A DNA stretch of 64,000 nucleotides, from assembly GCA_031216445.1 (NCBI GenBank), contig CM062218.1:16290501-16354500 (forward strand). The letters are read 5' to 3'. Made by a program: the position numbers and the translations under genes. Positions within the stretch are counted from its first letter, which is position 1, and each line of letters opens with the position of its first letter. Below the pieces are notes generated by a model. It did no database searches. It had not been told where the DNA came from and saw only the letters and a list, made by a program, of their open reading frames with translations. This document shows positions 24,166 through 37,600 of this stretch, piece by piece. The stretch comes from Lateolabrax maculatus. Lineage: Eukaryota > Chordata > Actinopteri > Acropomatiformes > Lateolabracidae.

Positions 24166-27100
24166 CTGAAATGAAATCAATATAATAAACACTGATATCA
24201 GTTGACATTAGAAGTGGACAGTACAGTATATCAAGTACAGAGCAGAGATTTGTGTCGTAATGTGGATTAGTTAATTGATTTCTTTTTAGTTTTAAAAAAA
24301 TCGTCAAATAGTGAAAAACAACTCAAGGTTCCATCTTTAAATTTTAGTTTTGTCTGACATATGTACTCAACATGAAATGATATTATGAAACAGCAAAAAT
24401 ATCTGCATATAATCACCTTAGAGAAGATGTTTGGCATTTTTGCTGAATAAATGACCTAAATGATTAATCCAATAATCAATATTTTGCCAACTAATTTTCT
24501 GTCAATCGACTAATTGATAAATTGACTAATCGTTTCAATGCTGACATGGATTTAGCTCTACTGATTTGTACTGGTACATCTTTTTTATCATCACTCACAT
24601 GCTCACTGACTCACGCACTGACTCCCTGTATCGAGCAGCCTACTACTTCAGTGTCTCACTGTTATGAACCAGCTCGTTGTCTAGGCAGGGAGGGGAGTTT
24701 TTGATCTATATCACAGATGATGATATTCTCACTTTGAGGTCATCTTATGCCTTAGTGGATTGAAAAAAACCCTTATCAAGTTAATGTATTTCTGAAGATA
24801 AATGCAAATGTATCATTCAAAAGTAATCAAGCAATATTGTTATCTGAAAACCGCTGACTTTGAAGAGGCGACTTAAACCTAGACTTAAAATGCTTCTAAT
24901 GGAGACTTCTTCAGAATTATTTTGTAAACGTAAGGACCAAAGTAATGGTAAAATGTTGCTTGCAAATGATGAGTATTGTGAAACATATCAATAGTGTGAA
25001 CCTTACCTGTGTTTGTAGAGGTACAGAGCGAAGCCTGCAATGATCATGGCTATAAAAGGCACTAGAATGGCTGCCGCCACTGAACTGCTGTTGGACGCAA
25101 AGTTGTATCCTGGGTTGTCTCTGCTGGGATCTAAACTCTCTGGAGGAAAAAGAGACGAGAGACACCCAGCCTTTGGTTTAGCACTTTAGTAGAATATGAC
25201 TTTGGCAGCAGACGTCATAATCCCATAAATAACACAATTCAAAGAAACAAAAGGGATCCTGCTCATCATCTGCCTAGAAATCATGATAAAACTTTAAGGC
25301 AAATAAACAGAAAAACTGTGAAATTAAAAGGTATCCTAATGGCTGAAGATGAATGACAAGAAGACTGAGTAGACAAGTTACTTTTTTAAGTTTACTGCAA
25401 CGCTTTATTTTCCCTTTTCCCTTCTGGGAACGTCAAATTCCATTATGCTGACAATAACTCTTAATTACTGACATCAAAGGCCAACAGCTATTCCGTCATT
25501 TCAGATTCATTCTGTAATTGTGTGTCTGCAACAGAAAAGTGGATGAGTGACAGCCCACCTGTTTGCCACAGAATGCCAAAAAAGCTCCAATAAAGGACGA
25601 GTGACAAACAAGAAGGAATTCAATTAGTTTGTTCTGTGGTGTTTGCCAATCAACCCCCTGCAGCATGGATGCGAGGACACAAACAGATGCACAAACACAC
25701 TCACGCAGGCAAAACTGCACTTGCAGTTACACCACCACTGAGTTAAAGCCAATCAAGAAAACCTCGACAAATTGAGTAGGATAGTTTCCAAGTCGTCCAA
25801 CCCGCCTCCCGGAATCACATTCGTTTTTTCTCATACACACTTAAACACACATACACATGACTGCACTGGCACCGGCCCCAGTCCTCTGTATTAATAAAGA
25901 GCTGTTTGCTCAATCCGTGTGCTGTGGCGGTGGAGGTGGTGGGGGTTCCGCACCTGCTGTTCGAGCACCTCTCTCATTACAGCAGATTTCCATATCCACT
26001 TTCACTATGTTCACACAACTTTCACCGTGCATACACATCCTTTAATCTGCGGTGACACCAATTTTAAATTGGTCAATTCCAAATTCCTGCTCGTTTTTCT
26101 GGTCTTTTTTTGTTCCTACACTCCTGCTCTTCAGTCTGTCTTGCAGCCGGTATGGAAGCCACTCCAATCTGGGCTTTGCTTTTTAAAAGCCGCTAAATTC
26201 CTGTGAGGACGGCCCCTTCACCAACATTAGCAAAAGGAAAACAGAAAAAGCAGTAGCACTAGCAGCATCTTATTGACTGTTTGCATGGATTAAAAAAAAT
26301 TAAGTTCTGTGTCTCATATTAAATAGGGAATAAAAAAACCTGAATGTAGAGCGTTTTAGCTTCATTTTAAGACTTTAGCTACATCTCACACAAACATGAC
26401 AGACTTGCCTTCATGTATAGCATCCCGACCTGAACACAGTGTGCCACAGGGACTTACTGAGAGGCTAAAGCTGTCAAGGCTGAAAAATTACATTTTTTAA
26501 TTAACCACCACTGATGGCTGATGGAGAGTTTAGTACTGGGAGTACTAAACACATGAGTACATATTTAATTTATTGTATATCAGATTACTCTGCAATCTTG
26601 TGAGTCCAATCAGGAGTGAGATTACTTTAACTTTTGGGGTTTAAAAGAAACAACATGAAATTGATGAAGATAGAGAATATATTAGGTTTAGCGTCCAAAC
26701 TTTTTTCTATCTCTGTGCACACATCATGGCCTTTTTTTCTCTTTTGCTGCTTTTCAGTTTTACATATATTAATGAATGTGTTTTCTCTATTCACACATAC
26801 CATGGACCTTTTTATCTGGACTGTTATAATAGGTGGCTGCAGTACGCAAATGTTGTCAAATCACAAAAATCTAAATAGAAAAATAGCAAATTCCATGTCC
26901 TTTTTTCGATACTAAAGTGTTTGGTCAAAATGAAAGCATCTTTTTAAAAATACACATCAAAATTGATAGGAACCTTACATATTCTATGGTTCTTCCATGC
27001 ATGCCTTTTTAAGTTCAGACAGAAGAGTGGGGAGTGTTTGCAATTGCAGGTACGTCAAACAATGGAGAAAATAGGGAAAACAATATCCCACACACACATA

Positions 27101-30100
27101 ACTGCTTGACTGCAGCAGCCATTCAGATCCCATAGAGTCAGGATTTGCTGCATAAAAACTGTAGCAAAAACCACAGAGAGGAGGATCACATGGCCTGGGA
27201 TTTCTGGGTCAAAAAACATGAGCAGAATATATAGATAGCCGCAGCCTTTTGAAAAAAATGTTGTATAACTATGACAGCATAGCTGAAGTCGTTGAAGGAA
27301 CCAAAGAATGACATGGCGAAAAGAATGGATGATATTTACTGTATCAAAACTACGAGACTCCAAAGGCATCAACACACTACCCACAAACTCCTGAAGGAAA
27401 GATTTGGCGTGTTGTGTGTGAGTGTAGTGTGTGTGCCTGTGGATGTCATTTTCTGACTACTAATCATGTTTGTGAAATATGTTTGCCTCCTTATGCTGGA
27501 TTCACAGCCACATTATCCAAGTGTTTTCACATTAGTAAAAGTAAATAAATGATAAATCTAACCCAGCAAATTGCATATTGTAAAGGTGCTTGTGTCTAAG
27601 CTTAAAGACACTAGACATTTGTTTTAAGTGAGAGATTTCTGTGATAGAAATCCAAACCGGAATAGGAAAAAAAAACATAACCCCCCCAGGAGGCTGCTTG
27701 TTCACAGTGGTTTCTATAACCAAGTGGTCAGCTCACTCACCCAGTCTCTGGAGACCAAATTGGCCAAAGCCTTTTCCTCTGACAAATCCCTGGTACACAA
27801 AGGAGTTGGATGAAGAGATGTAGGACACCTAGGGAGAGAGAGGGAATGGAAGACAGACACTTTATGTGTCACATCCAGGCTTTACAAAGGAGCGTATCAT
27901 CAAAGTGTCAGCAGCTGGTGCACGCAGAAAATGAAATATCATGTCAAAGGAGCTGAGAGGGGCTCATATAGCTGACATTTAATATGACGTTTTTTTGCTC
28001 AAATGCACAAACATAAACACACTCGGCTGCGCCACACACTTGCAAGCATGTTACACGACAGGGATACATCACACTGAACAACACGCTTGTACATACACAA
28101 AAAACCACACACACACATAAAGCATACTTTGACCTGCTTTTTTAATTATATCTGGAGTGTGTGTATGCATTAGAGGTGCCTGGGGTTGGGGGATAATATG
28201 GGAGAGAGGAGTGGGGGGGTGGGGTGGGGTGGGGGGGGGGGGCTCTGTCGAGTCCTGATTACCAGGCAATGATTTAACTGACATTTTAATTAAAGGGAAA
28301 ACTCTTGGTGGGCCCTCCATCTCCCCAGAGTGACAAGGTTAGTGTGTATGTGTGCTCTTGCATATTTTCACAATAAAAGTGTGTGTGAGTGTGATGTAAC
28401 ACATTTACAGTTACAAAGAGAGGTACAGGTATTGGACCTGACCCTGGACATGCACTTACATGTCCGTCTAGGGCCCAGTTGTCTATTTTGAACTTGTTGA
28501 CGAAGATCTCCACGGGGCCTCTGATCTGGTGGACCTGTAGCAGCAGCTGAGCTTCCTCCCTCTTATATGTGCCTACAGGAAAAAACAGGCGTACAGTTGT
28601 TATGGAGCAATAGCCACACTTAGATCAACTGAAGAGGATTATGTGATACAGATGTGTGACACTACAGAAAAGGGATTGCGTTCATTTATTAGTTTAGTCG
28701 TACATAATAACAAATCTGTTAACTAACATCGGATGTCACATTGTGGCTTCCTCCTATTTAATAACTTCAGTAGCAATTTGCTAGCGAGACCACCACAGAC
28801 GACAAATAAAGAATATCGCACATGTCTGATCATTTCTGATAAAGCATGTGTAAACCCTACACTGACGAACACCTGTATGTTTCATAGGCAAATTTCAGGT
28901 GTGGACACATAATGAAAGAATATGGCTGGCAGTTTACATCACTTTTTAAATGAAATCTCATGAAAAGACGTTTTAGTCCGTCTATAAAAACAAGTCTCAA
29001 ATATGAACTATTTAAAAAAAGGCTGTGTTCTTACGGAGCTGTATGTCACTGAGGAATAAGATACTTTTCATGGGATTTGTTGATAATTACACAACTATAG
29101 AATGTAATTAGATCAGAATTTTACTAATAATAACACCAGGACATTGTAAAAGCTGGATTGTTTATTTGAGACCATTGTTGTTTCCACCAGTTGTTTTGTG
29201 AAAATTTTGTGTGACGATTCCCTGTGAATGATTATACAATAAAGCAATGTAGTTTTGTCATTGTGCGCCCACAACAATAATCTATAAATTTGAATCAGCA
29301 ACATTACTTTTAGTAAAAGTGTGGCAATTTGTAGCTGTAGAAACAAATTTTTACTACACTGTAATGAAGATGGATAACATTCAGGTACAGAAAAAGTGTG
29401 CAAGCCGTTACTGATGCAAATTTGCGTCTTAATGACCACAGCTGCATGGTAATTATGCCACGGGGAAAAAAAAAAAGTCTGCTGTTCAGAAACAGCAGCA
29501 AGGATCTACTCCGTGCAGAGACCAGACAGATTACTGGCTCCTTGTCCTCACCTGAATTTATCTGACAATTGTCTGTTAAAACCCAACACAGAGGGTTTCC
29601 GATATGAGAATAAGCTCATACAGGGTGTGTGTATGTGGTGTACCAACCGGCAAGTTTGAGTTCCACTCCGCTGTGGTCGATGAGCGTCCCATTAACCCGG
29701 TTGCTAAAAGGTTCAAAGGCAGTGATGCTGAGCATAGCCGGCTGCTTCTTCCCTAGGTACTCATAGGATCCCCTCCAGAGAGAGTTTTTAGCAAATACAC
29801 CACCAGGGACTGAAAGATGCAACGAAAAGTATATTTTTGTCAATAACAAAGTAAGATATGCCAGGTGACTTTACTGGTTAGTATACCTTCAAGCTCTATT
29901 TTGATACATGTTAGTTTGGATACTACTGAATCAAAGTACAGCAAAATCAAACTACTTTTGATGAGGGTCCACATCAACTATACAGACGTAAAACCTACAA
30001 CATCTTCTGATTCCCACTGAGACAGGAGAAACCAAATACAAAAATGTTTTTAAACAAATATCAATTAAAGCATCCTAAAATATTAGAAGGACCTGTCTTA

Positions 30101-31587
30101 CCTGGTAATTTGGAGGGTGGCTCCTGCACTGTCCCCACTGGGCTCTTACCACTTGGGCGATTATCAGCTGAAGAAAAAAATAATTTACAAGTTTATCCTG
30201 GAAACTATTTAAACACATTTAAGGTAATTACAGTAGAAGGATGTCACCATCAGCACTTCCTGTCTACCTCCACGACAAATAACCCCTGTGGTGGCCAAGA
30301 ATGAAGGCTGTCTGCAACAGGACTTGACTCATGCGTCAATGAGCAGCCCGGTTGTCCCTGTGGGTCTACGGCTAAGTCAGAGACACAGTATCGCTGCTTC
30401 AGGGAAGCACTTTAATAATGCCTACTGTTCACATGGGGCCGCAGGACTACACCACAGTAGTAAACATACACCCACACAGGCAAACAGAGCGAAGAGGGGT
30501 TTACACACAACTACAAACAAAGACAGGTATACTGATGGTAGTTTATGAGCACAAACATCACCTTGGATAAATGTGTACGAACACAAACAAACACACACGC
30601 ACACACACTCCCACAGCTTTGCACTTTATTAGCTGCCAGTCTTCTGAGCTGCCCTTCTATCACTGTGCCCACAGGTGCTGTTAATATCCTGTATGTGCTA
30701 AGGCCAGTTCTCTTTCTTTTCTTCTCTCTTAATGGCATGGCCTTAAAAATACCCATCACCCTCTATATTTCATCAACGGCTCGGCACAGAATCCATCACA
30801 CGGATATCCCGCTATAGTGCGTCTTTCTCTTTAACCCATTAGCGTTCGTCGATCCTAGATAATTGTGTGTCAATGACTTTATTTTTTCTCCTATATGTAT
30901 CTAGGCCAATGCTTGGGGGTGTCTTAATGGCAATCTATTTGTCTGCTAGACCTTGTTAACACTGCCTCACCATTTATAAGAGGTACTTCTGCTAACCTAA
31001 TCAATGGGATGCATTGGCCTAATCAGGTTTCTCACCCTTGTTAATGTTTCAAAGCTTGTGTGTGTGTGTGTGTAATTCCATGCAGTGTAATTGTGTGATG
31101 GATGGGGCCATCCAACCCTGGCATGTGTCTGAGAATAAGCAAGTGTTAACAGAGCTGTTCATCAACATTAGCTGAATCCCCAATTTCCCAACGTGAGTCC
31201 CCACTGAATCCCACACCAGTACAGACCCTAATGGTTTAAATAAAGACTTGTAATTGAAACTGCACATTATAAATATTGGTTAAGGTGATTTATGTGTTAA
31301 GTGGATGGCCATGTACGTTTGGTGAATGTATATATATGCATATTTAATATCAAGAATTTCTTCACGCATGTTCCCATATGGATATAATGTAACCATGTTT
31401 ATACCTGCACAGAGAGGTGGTTTCCCTGTCCAGCTCCCATCGGACCTGCAGGTCCTGTGCTCTGATCCTCCGGCCAAGTAGAAGCCAGGCTGACATGTAT
31501 AGATCAACGTGTAGCCAAGGGATGGCAGTTCAATGGCTCTCACATCAGACTGGGCTGGCAGCTCTGGCTGGCTGCAGTGGTGGGCTG

Positions 31588-31653
<66 letters not shown>

Positions 31654-34600
31654 GAGAGTGAGAGAAGGATTAAAGTGACATCAGAAGAAGAGAGAGGGAT
31701 TTTAGAGAAACGGGTTAAAGTGGGGATGAAGAGATGAGCAGGGAGAGGGATCAGTGGAGCAACAGATAAGAAAGAAAAAATTATGGTGGAAAAGAAAAGG
31801 CACGCCAAGGTGGAGCTGTGGTGTCAAGGAAGAGCATATGGGATATGTAAGAGTCACATTTAGAGCGATGCAAAGTTTTGCTCAAGGTTAGTTTTCTCAT
31901 TTAACTATACATATGTTTTTGCAATATGCGCAGACTCACCAATGCACTCAGGTTGAAAACCACTCCAAGTGAGGTTGGGCAGACAAGTGCGAGAAATGGA
32001 GCCCTGAAGTAAGTAGCCCTTTCTACAGCTGAAGAACACAGTGCTGCTGATCTGTAAGGGTACAAACATAAAGATCTGAGGATGTGGACTTGACAATAAA
32101 CATACATATTGTACATAACAGCAAACAGATTTTGCACACAAGTGGCAGTTTAAGTCAATTTTAAATTAAAGTATGAAATAAAGTATTAAAGTATTTATTA
32201 TTTAAAATGAAGATTAATTTATTAACTCAGTTTTCATTGAAATTGGAATTAGAATTGGAACTATTATTGTATTTTAGTTATTTAGTTATTTCATTTCACT
32301 GGACTGAAGGACACTGATGGATTTGCAGCCTTTAAATGCGCAGAGCGGTTCGCAAAATTAAAAGCTGCAAATCAATGCGTGTGCTCCAGTCCCTTTGTTT
32401 CCCTTTGGGGGGTTGCTGTCCTTGAACTGAAAAGCACCTGATTTAGCTGTATACTGCTTGATGACACGCAGAATACTTTGTTTCAACATTATAAACCTGC
32501 TTAACGGTATCAAAAGAAAGATGGTTCTGAGCTGAGTGGTGCTGTGCCTTCTCATAACATCAATAATGAGGTAGTCCTTAACTTGACCATGCACTCCATG
32601 CTGTGGCTAAATGTAAGGTACAATAAAAATAAACACACATCACAGCTGGTTAAAAAAAAAAAAAAACAACAACCTTTCAGGCTTTCATTTGTCCCTCTTT
32701 AGTTCTATCACGTAATGAATAGCACACTGAAAGGTTACAAACCTATTTTGGTTCAAAACATGAATTACATTTCCTGTCATGACCAAAAATTCACACCTGA
32801 TAGCCTTGACTGTTGTTCTGATTTCCAAAGAGAGGTGTGCCAGGGTCCCCACAAGTAGTGTGAGTGGGATCTGAAACACACACACAGCAATTCTATCATA
32901 ACCACTCTCATGTTAAAGCAAGTCCCATTTAATATACATGTCACCCACGACAAATAGATATATCACCTTAGTGACATGGGAAATTACATTTTTCACAAAT
33001 CTGGTATGAAATACTGACTATAGGAGTGAAGGCCATGAATTAATTAATGTAGACAACCATGGACGCACGTACGCACACACTGACATACACAAATCCTACA
33101 AGTCTTTTATTAGTGAGTTGAACCCACTCTATCCCCGCTCAGAGCAGCTAATAACACAAACATTTTGCAAGAATTACATAATTTTTCTCACAACACCAAA
33201 TGCATTATTTTGTATCACTCATAAGTTAATTGTACATTTTGCAAGCTGTTGCTCTTAAAAGTAACTAACTGGGTCAATTTTCAGCCTACAATGTTAACCC
33301 GTTGTTTAATCAATTACACTGATCAGCATGGAAAAACAGAATCAATTTAGCTTGTTAGTTAGGTCAAATGGTTTTTGCTTTATTTCTTGGTTGCAAAAAG
33401 CAAGCTCGACTATAAGGGAGAACATAAGGGGGCTTCTCTCACACTGATACTAGCGTTGTGAGCAAGTAAGGACATATAGTACTCAATATTCTGTGCTCTG
33501 GTTACAGAACAAGGCCACAGGCCATGCACACTGTTGCCAAATACCACCATACCACCACCTGTAACATATTCAGGATGTTAGACTGTACCGTAAACGGAGG
33601 AACAAACAAGTAGCTTACCTATGCAAGAAGGTTGTGTGCCGCTCCAGGTGCCATCATATTGACAGTATCTCCTGGTCGAGCCCACCAGGACGAGGGGAGG
33701 GTAGCAGGAGAAGGAGACAGAGGAGAGATAGGTGAATCCTCGGTCCTCCCTCCTCCCCTGGGCTGGCATCCCTGGGTCTCCACAGAACACGGCTGCAAAT
33801 ATGAAGAAGGAGGGAGGAAAGAAAGAGGGAAACAGGAGAATGTGAGGTGACCCACTAACCATGCTGTGTTTTAATTCAATGTTCTCTATGGGGGGTGAAA
33901 TGTCACACAAAGGACATACATACTGTACATACTTAATGTCAGAAAGATGTCAATGTAATATAATTTGGCATTCCAGCGTGGTGCCACTTACGGAAGCACT
34001 GGGGTTTCTCTCCACTCCAGTTGCCGTTGCCCTGACACGTTAACACGGTGGGTAGGGACAGCTGGTAACCTTGGTTGCAGGAGTAGCTGATGCTAGAGCC
34101 CCATATGAAGTCTGTACCGACAACCTGTCCATTAGGGATGTTAAGTGGTGGACCACACACGATCGCTACAAGGAGACAAACAGGCATTTCGAGACTTCAT
34201 GGATTCTGCATATTGATTTATATGTACAAGTATTAGTGTAATGTGCTATGCCATTGTCTAGATTTATCTCTATACCGTATTGTCATTCACATCGTCCTAC
34301 ACAATTTTACCTTTACACAGAGGTTTGGTGCCATTCCAGGTGCGGTCCTTTGTGCAGATAAGAGTTGAGGCCCGGTCAGCGTCCATGGTGAAACCAGGAG
34401 AACACTGGTAACTGACTGTGTGGTTGTAGATGAAATCATTGCCCAGCCTCACCCCATTGGCTGGCACTCCAGGGTCACCACAGTTGATTACTGCAGAAAC
34501 ACAACAGGATAAAGAAGTAAGAACAAGTGAAAATGTGAAACGGGTAATACATTCTGACAAGGACAGATGAAGTCGAAAATAAGGGCAGACGTGGAAGAAC

Positions 34601-37600
34601 AGTTGACATAGCTTGCTACCTCATCATGTGTCAACCATATATATTATTTGGTGATTTAATTTGTTTTACATTTGATTGTAATCAATATCACTCACTTAGG
34701 ATGAAATCCAAGCAAGTAAACACCAACAATTAAAAAGCACATTAGATGGAGCCTCAGAGTTAATGAACTGTTATATGCACTTGACCCAAGCAGTTCACCT
34801 CACAAACAAAACTTAACAATCTAAAAAGCAACATAGTTGATGGGTCTTCACGGGTAATTAGCACTTTATTAATTTATCGACAACTGCTTTTGGATGATAT
34901 ATTTATACTGTATATTGCTTAGACATATTACTTTGCAACTCTTCAACCACCATCACTGACAGTGTGACTTATTCTGTTTTATCAAAAAAAAAAACTGTCC
35001 TTGTACTTAATTTGTCTCCAGTTTAGAGCTTTTAGGGTGTAGAGAGACTAAATCTTGTGATAAATCTTGTACAGTAGCTGCCTAAAGCTCCAAAATGATC
35101 CCCATTTCTCCTTTTACATCCTGTGGGGAAAACAGTGTGATTGAGTAACAACAGTGAGAATTCCACTGTGTGACTCAGCAGCATGATAGCTCAGCTCTGC
35201 TGTAAATGTCTAAGATAGAAAATCCAGGGCGCAATAGGACAAGTTGCGCTAAGTTGCCTTGGGACAAAAAGGCATTATTAAATGCATATGAACATTCCAG
35301 CCAAAATCCCGGTAGGGTGAGGAAACTGGAACTTTTGGAGGTGTAGTGTCTCCCCTTGACTGAGCAAGCACTTACATTTCCCACAGGGCTGGTAAGATTG
35401 TGCTGCCTGGAGCCACAATGTCTATCTAAGACTGTGTACCCTGTAACAATACCTACAGAGCTGAGATACAGTGAGATCATTCCTCCTCATGCGTGACAAT
35501 ATTCTAAGATTCCGACTGGTAAACTTTCCACTGATTTAGTACATAATACTGTAGATACTAAATAAAACATTTAAATGAGTGAAAGTTACAGCTAAAATGG
35601 AGAGAAGATACTATCAAAACCTCAGTTTGTAGTAGCCATCTGTCAAGTACATTCCTTCTTAGCATGTAGTTTTTATCAGATTGAAAGAAATCATTCAACC
35701 AAAAGTGCTCTATTCACATATCCTTTGCTCGCCAAAGATGTTCTACTGAAGAGCCTCCACGTGTACCCTTTCATTCCTATGGATTACAGAGTTCTGAAAT
35801 CCATAATGCCGCTGCTAAGAGTTTATCCTTTCTATTCAGGAGAAACTTGTTCTCTTAGTGACATCTATTTGCCAGGGTCTCTTGGCTCTGTACAGCAGCT
35901 GTGTCTTTTGTGAGGCATGATGATAAAAGGCTGTCAGTCAGCGTCTTTGAGTGGACCATGTCTTGAACCAATTTCCTCCTACTGAGCCAGGGATCCACTA
36001 GGGTCACTCGTCCAAAATAAAAATAAAAAAAATTAGAAATTAAAAAAAAATAAATATTCTGCTGTCAAAAGTGATTAGCATGACCATGTTTTTTTATTTT
36101 TATTTTATTAAATATTTTGCATTATATTACCTATCTGACCTGTATTTCCCTCCACCACAAGGCCTGTATATGTATAGTTCAGGTGTCAGAACTATTTAAC
36201 AAATGTGTAAATTACTGTCCAAGTATAAATAAAAATGAGAGGCCATGGTGTGTAGATGAGGTAGACAACTCAGATATGTGTATAAGCCAAGGAAACAGAA
36301 AAAGAATCCTCAACTGGAGCACAAATTCCATTCAAATATGGACAAACAGATAAGCACTACACATAGAAACCCTTCCTCTGTTCTTTCCCTGTGAGAGCTG
36401 TTAATTACCAGAGCACTCGGGCATGTTGCCGGTCCAGGTCCCGTTAACAGTGCAGTGTCGGGTTAGAAGGCCAGTAGAGTAATAGCCCTCCCTGCAAGCG
36501 TAAGTAATGGATCTGGAAAAAGTTAGGCCATCGTGGATCAGGATCTGGGCATTCCGTGGAGTTCCTGGGTTTCCACAGGAGATCACTGAAAAAGAAAAAG
36601 AGAAGGCAACAGAAAAAGGATTATTAGTATGATTAATTTACTAACTAAATCCTGAGTGAGGGGGGAAGTGTAAATTAGTGTGTGTGTGGTGTGGACTGGG
36701 GAGAAGATTGGGAGTTGAAAGGGATTATTGGTACAGTACCATTGCAGACTTTGCTTCATCAAAGCATTTGAAAGTGAAAAATGAAACTTTTTTCCACACC
36801 CTTACTCTCTTCTAATTTCACTCCTTTTTTCTATATTCACTTGTCCATTAAACTAGCCTGGCATCAATTCGCAAATGCGTATTAGTCTGGAAGCTCTCAG
36901 TTTATTTTCAATTTCCAAGGGCCGTTATCAACGGGCGGAGACAACCAATCAGGGCATTTAACATATCCACCTATCAACCTTAATGCCTAACACTTCCTAT
37001 TATATTTTTGTACCAAGCAATGTAGTAGTTAACAAAGTTGTTTAAACTCACATCTAACTTCTACACAGTGATCACTAGAAGGCAAGCAACTGCAAACAGA
37101 AATCTTGTTTTCTGGGAATCATGAGGGTTTAGTTTTCTTAAAAGACCCTTTAACCGCTGACTTTGACAATTAATTTGTTCCTCATGTGTGTTTTATGAGA
37201 CTTATTCAGGGAATTAAACAAAATGTAGACTGGTTTTCTACTACATTCCTTTTATACTCCTTCATGTGTCTGATACAAGTTCCTCACAGAGGTTTTTATT
37301 CCCTTTCCTCTGCTCTTCATCTGCCCACCCAACCACCACCCACATCATCTTCCCCTGCGTCGTACTTCATAAGTAACTTGATGGACACATCCTTTGCTCA
37401 AAAAGTCCCTTGGTGTCTGTCCGGCCGCCAGCGATGGTTCTGTTCATTACAGTTTCCAGCTTGCCCAGGGCCCTCAGAGCCCCGTGGGCTTTGCCCCCCC
37501 GTAATGACCAGATGTAGCCTGGCCCTTGAAGTCTGTGCCAACCGAGAACAGGTGGGCAACCTCGGCCAGTGGGCATTACACACACCAGAGAGAGAGTGAG

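Noticed and set aside
31417..31737. 106-codon + ORF with repeated Glu-Arg
   Set aside because: Translation of the (AG)n microsatellite and antisense to the true Sushi 28 exon.
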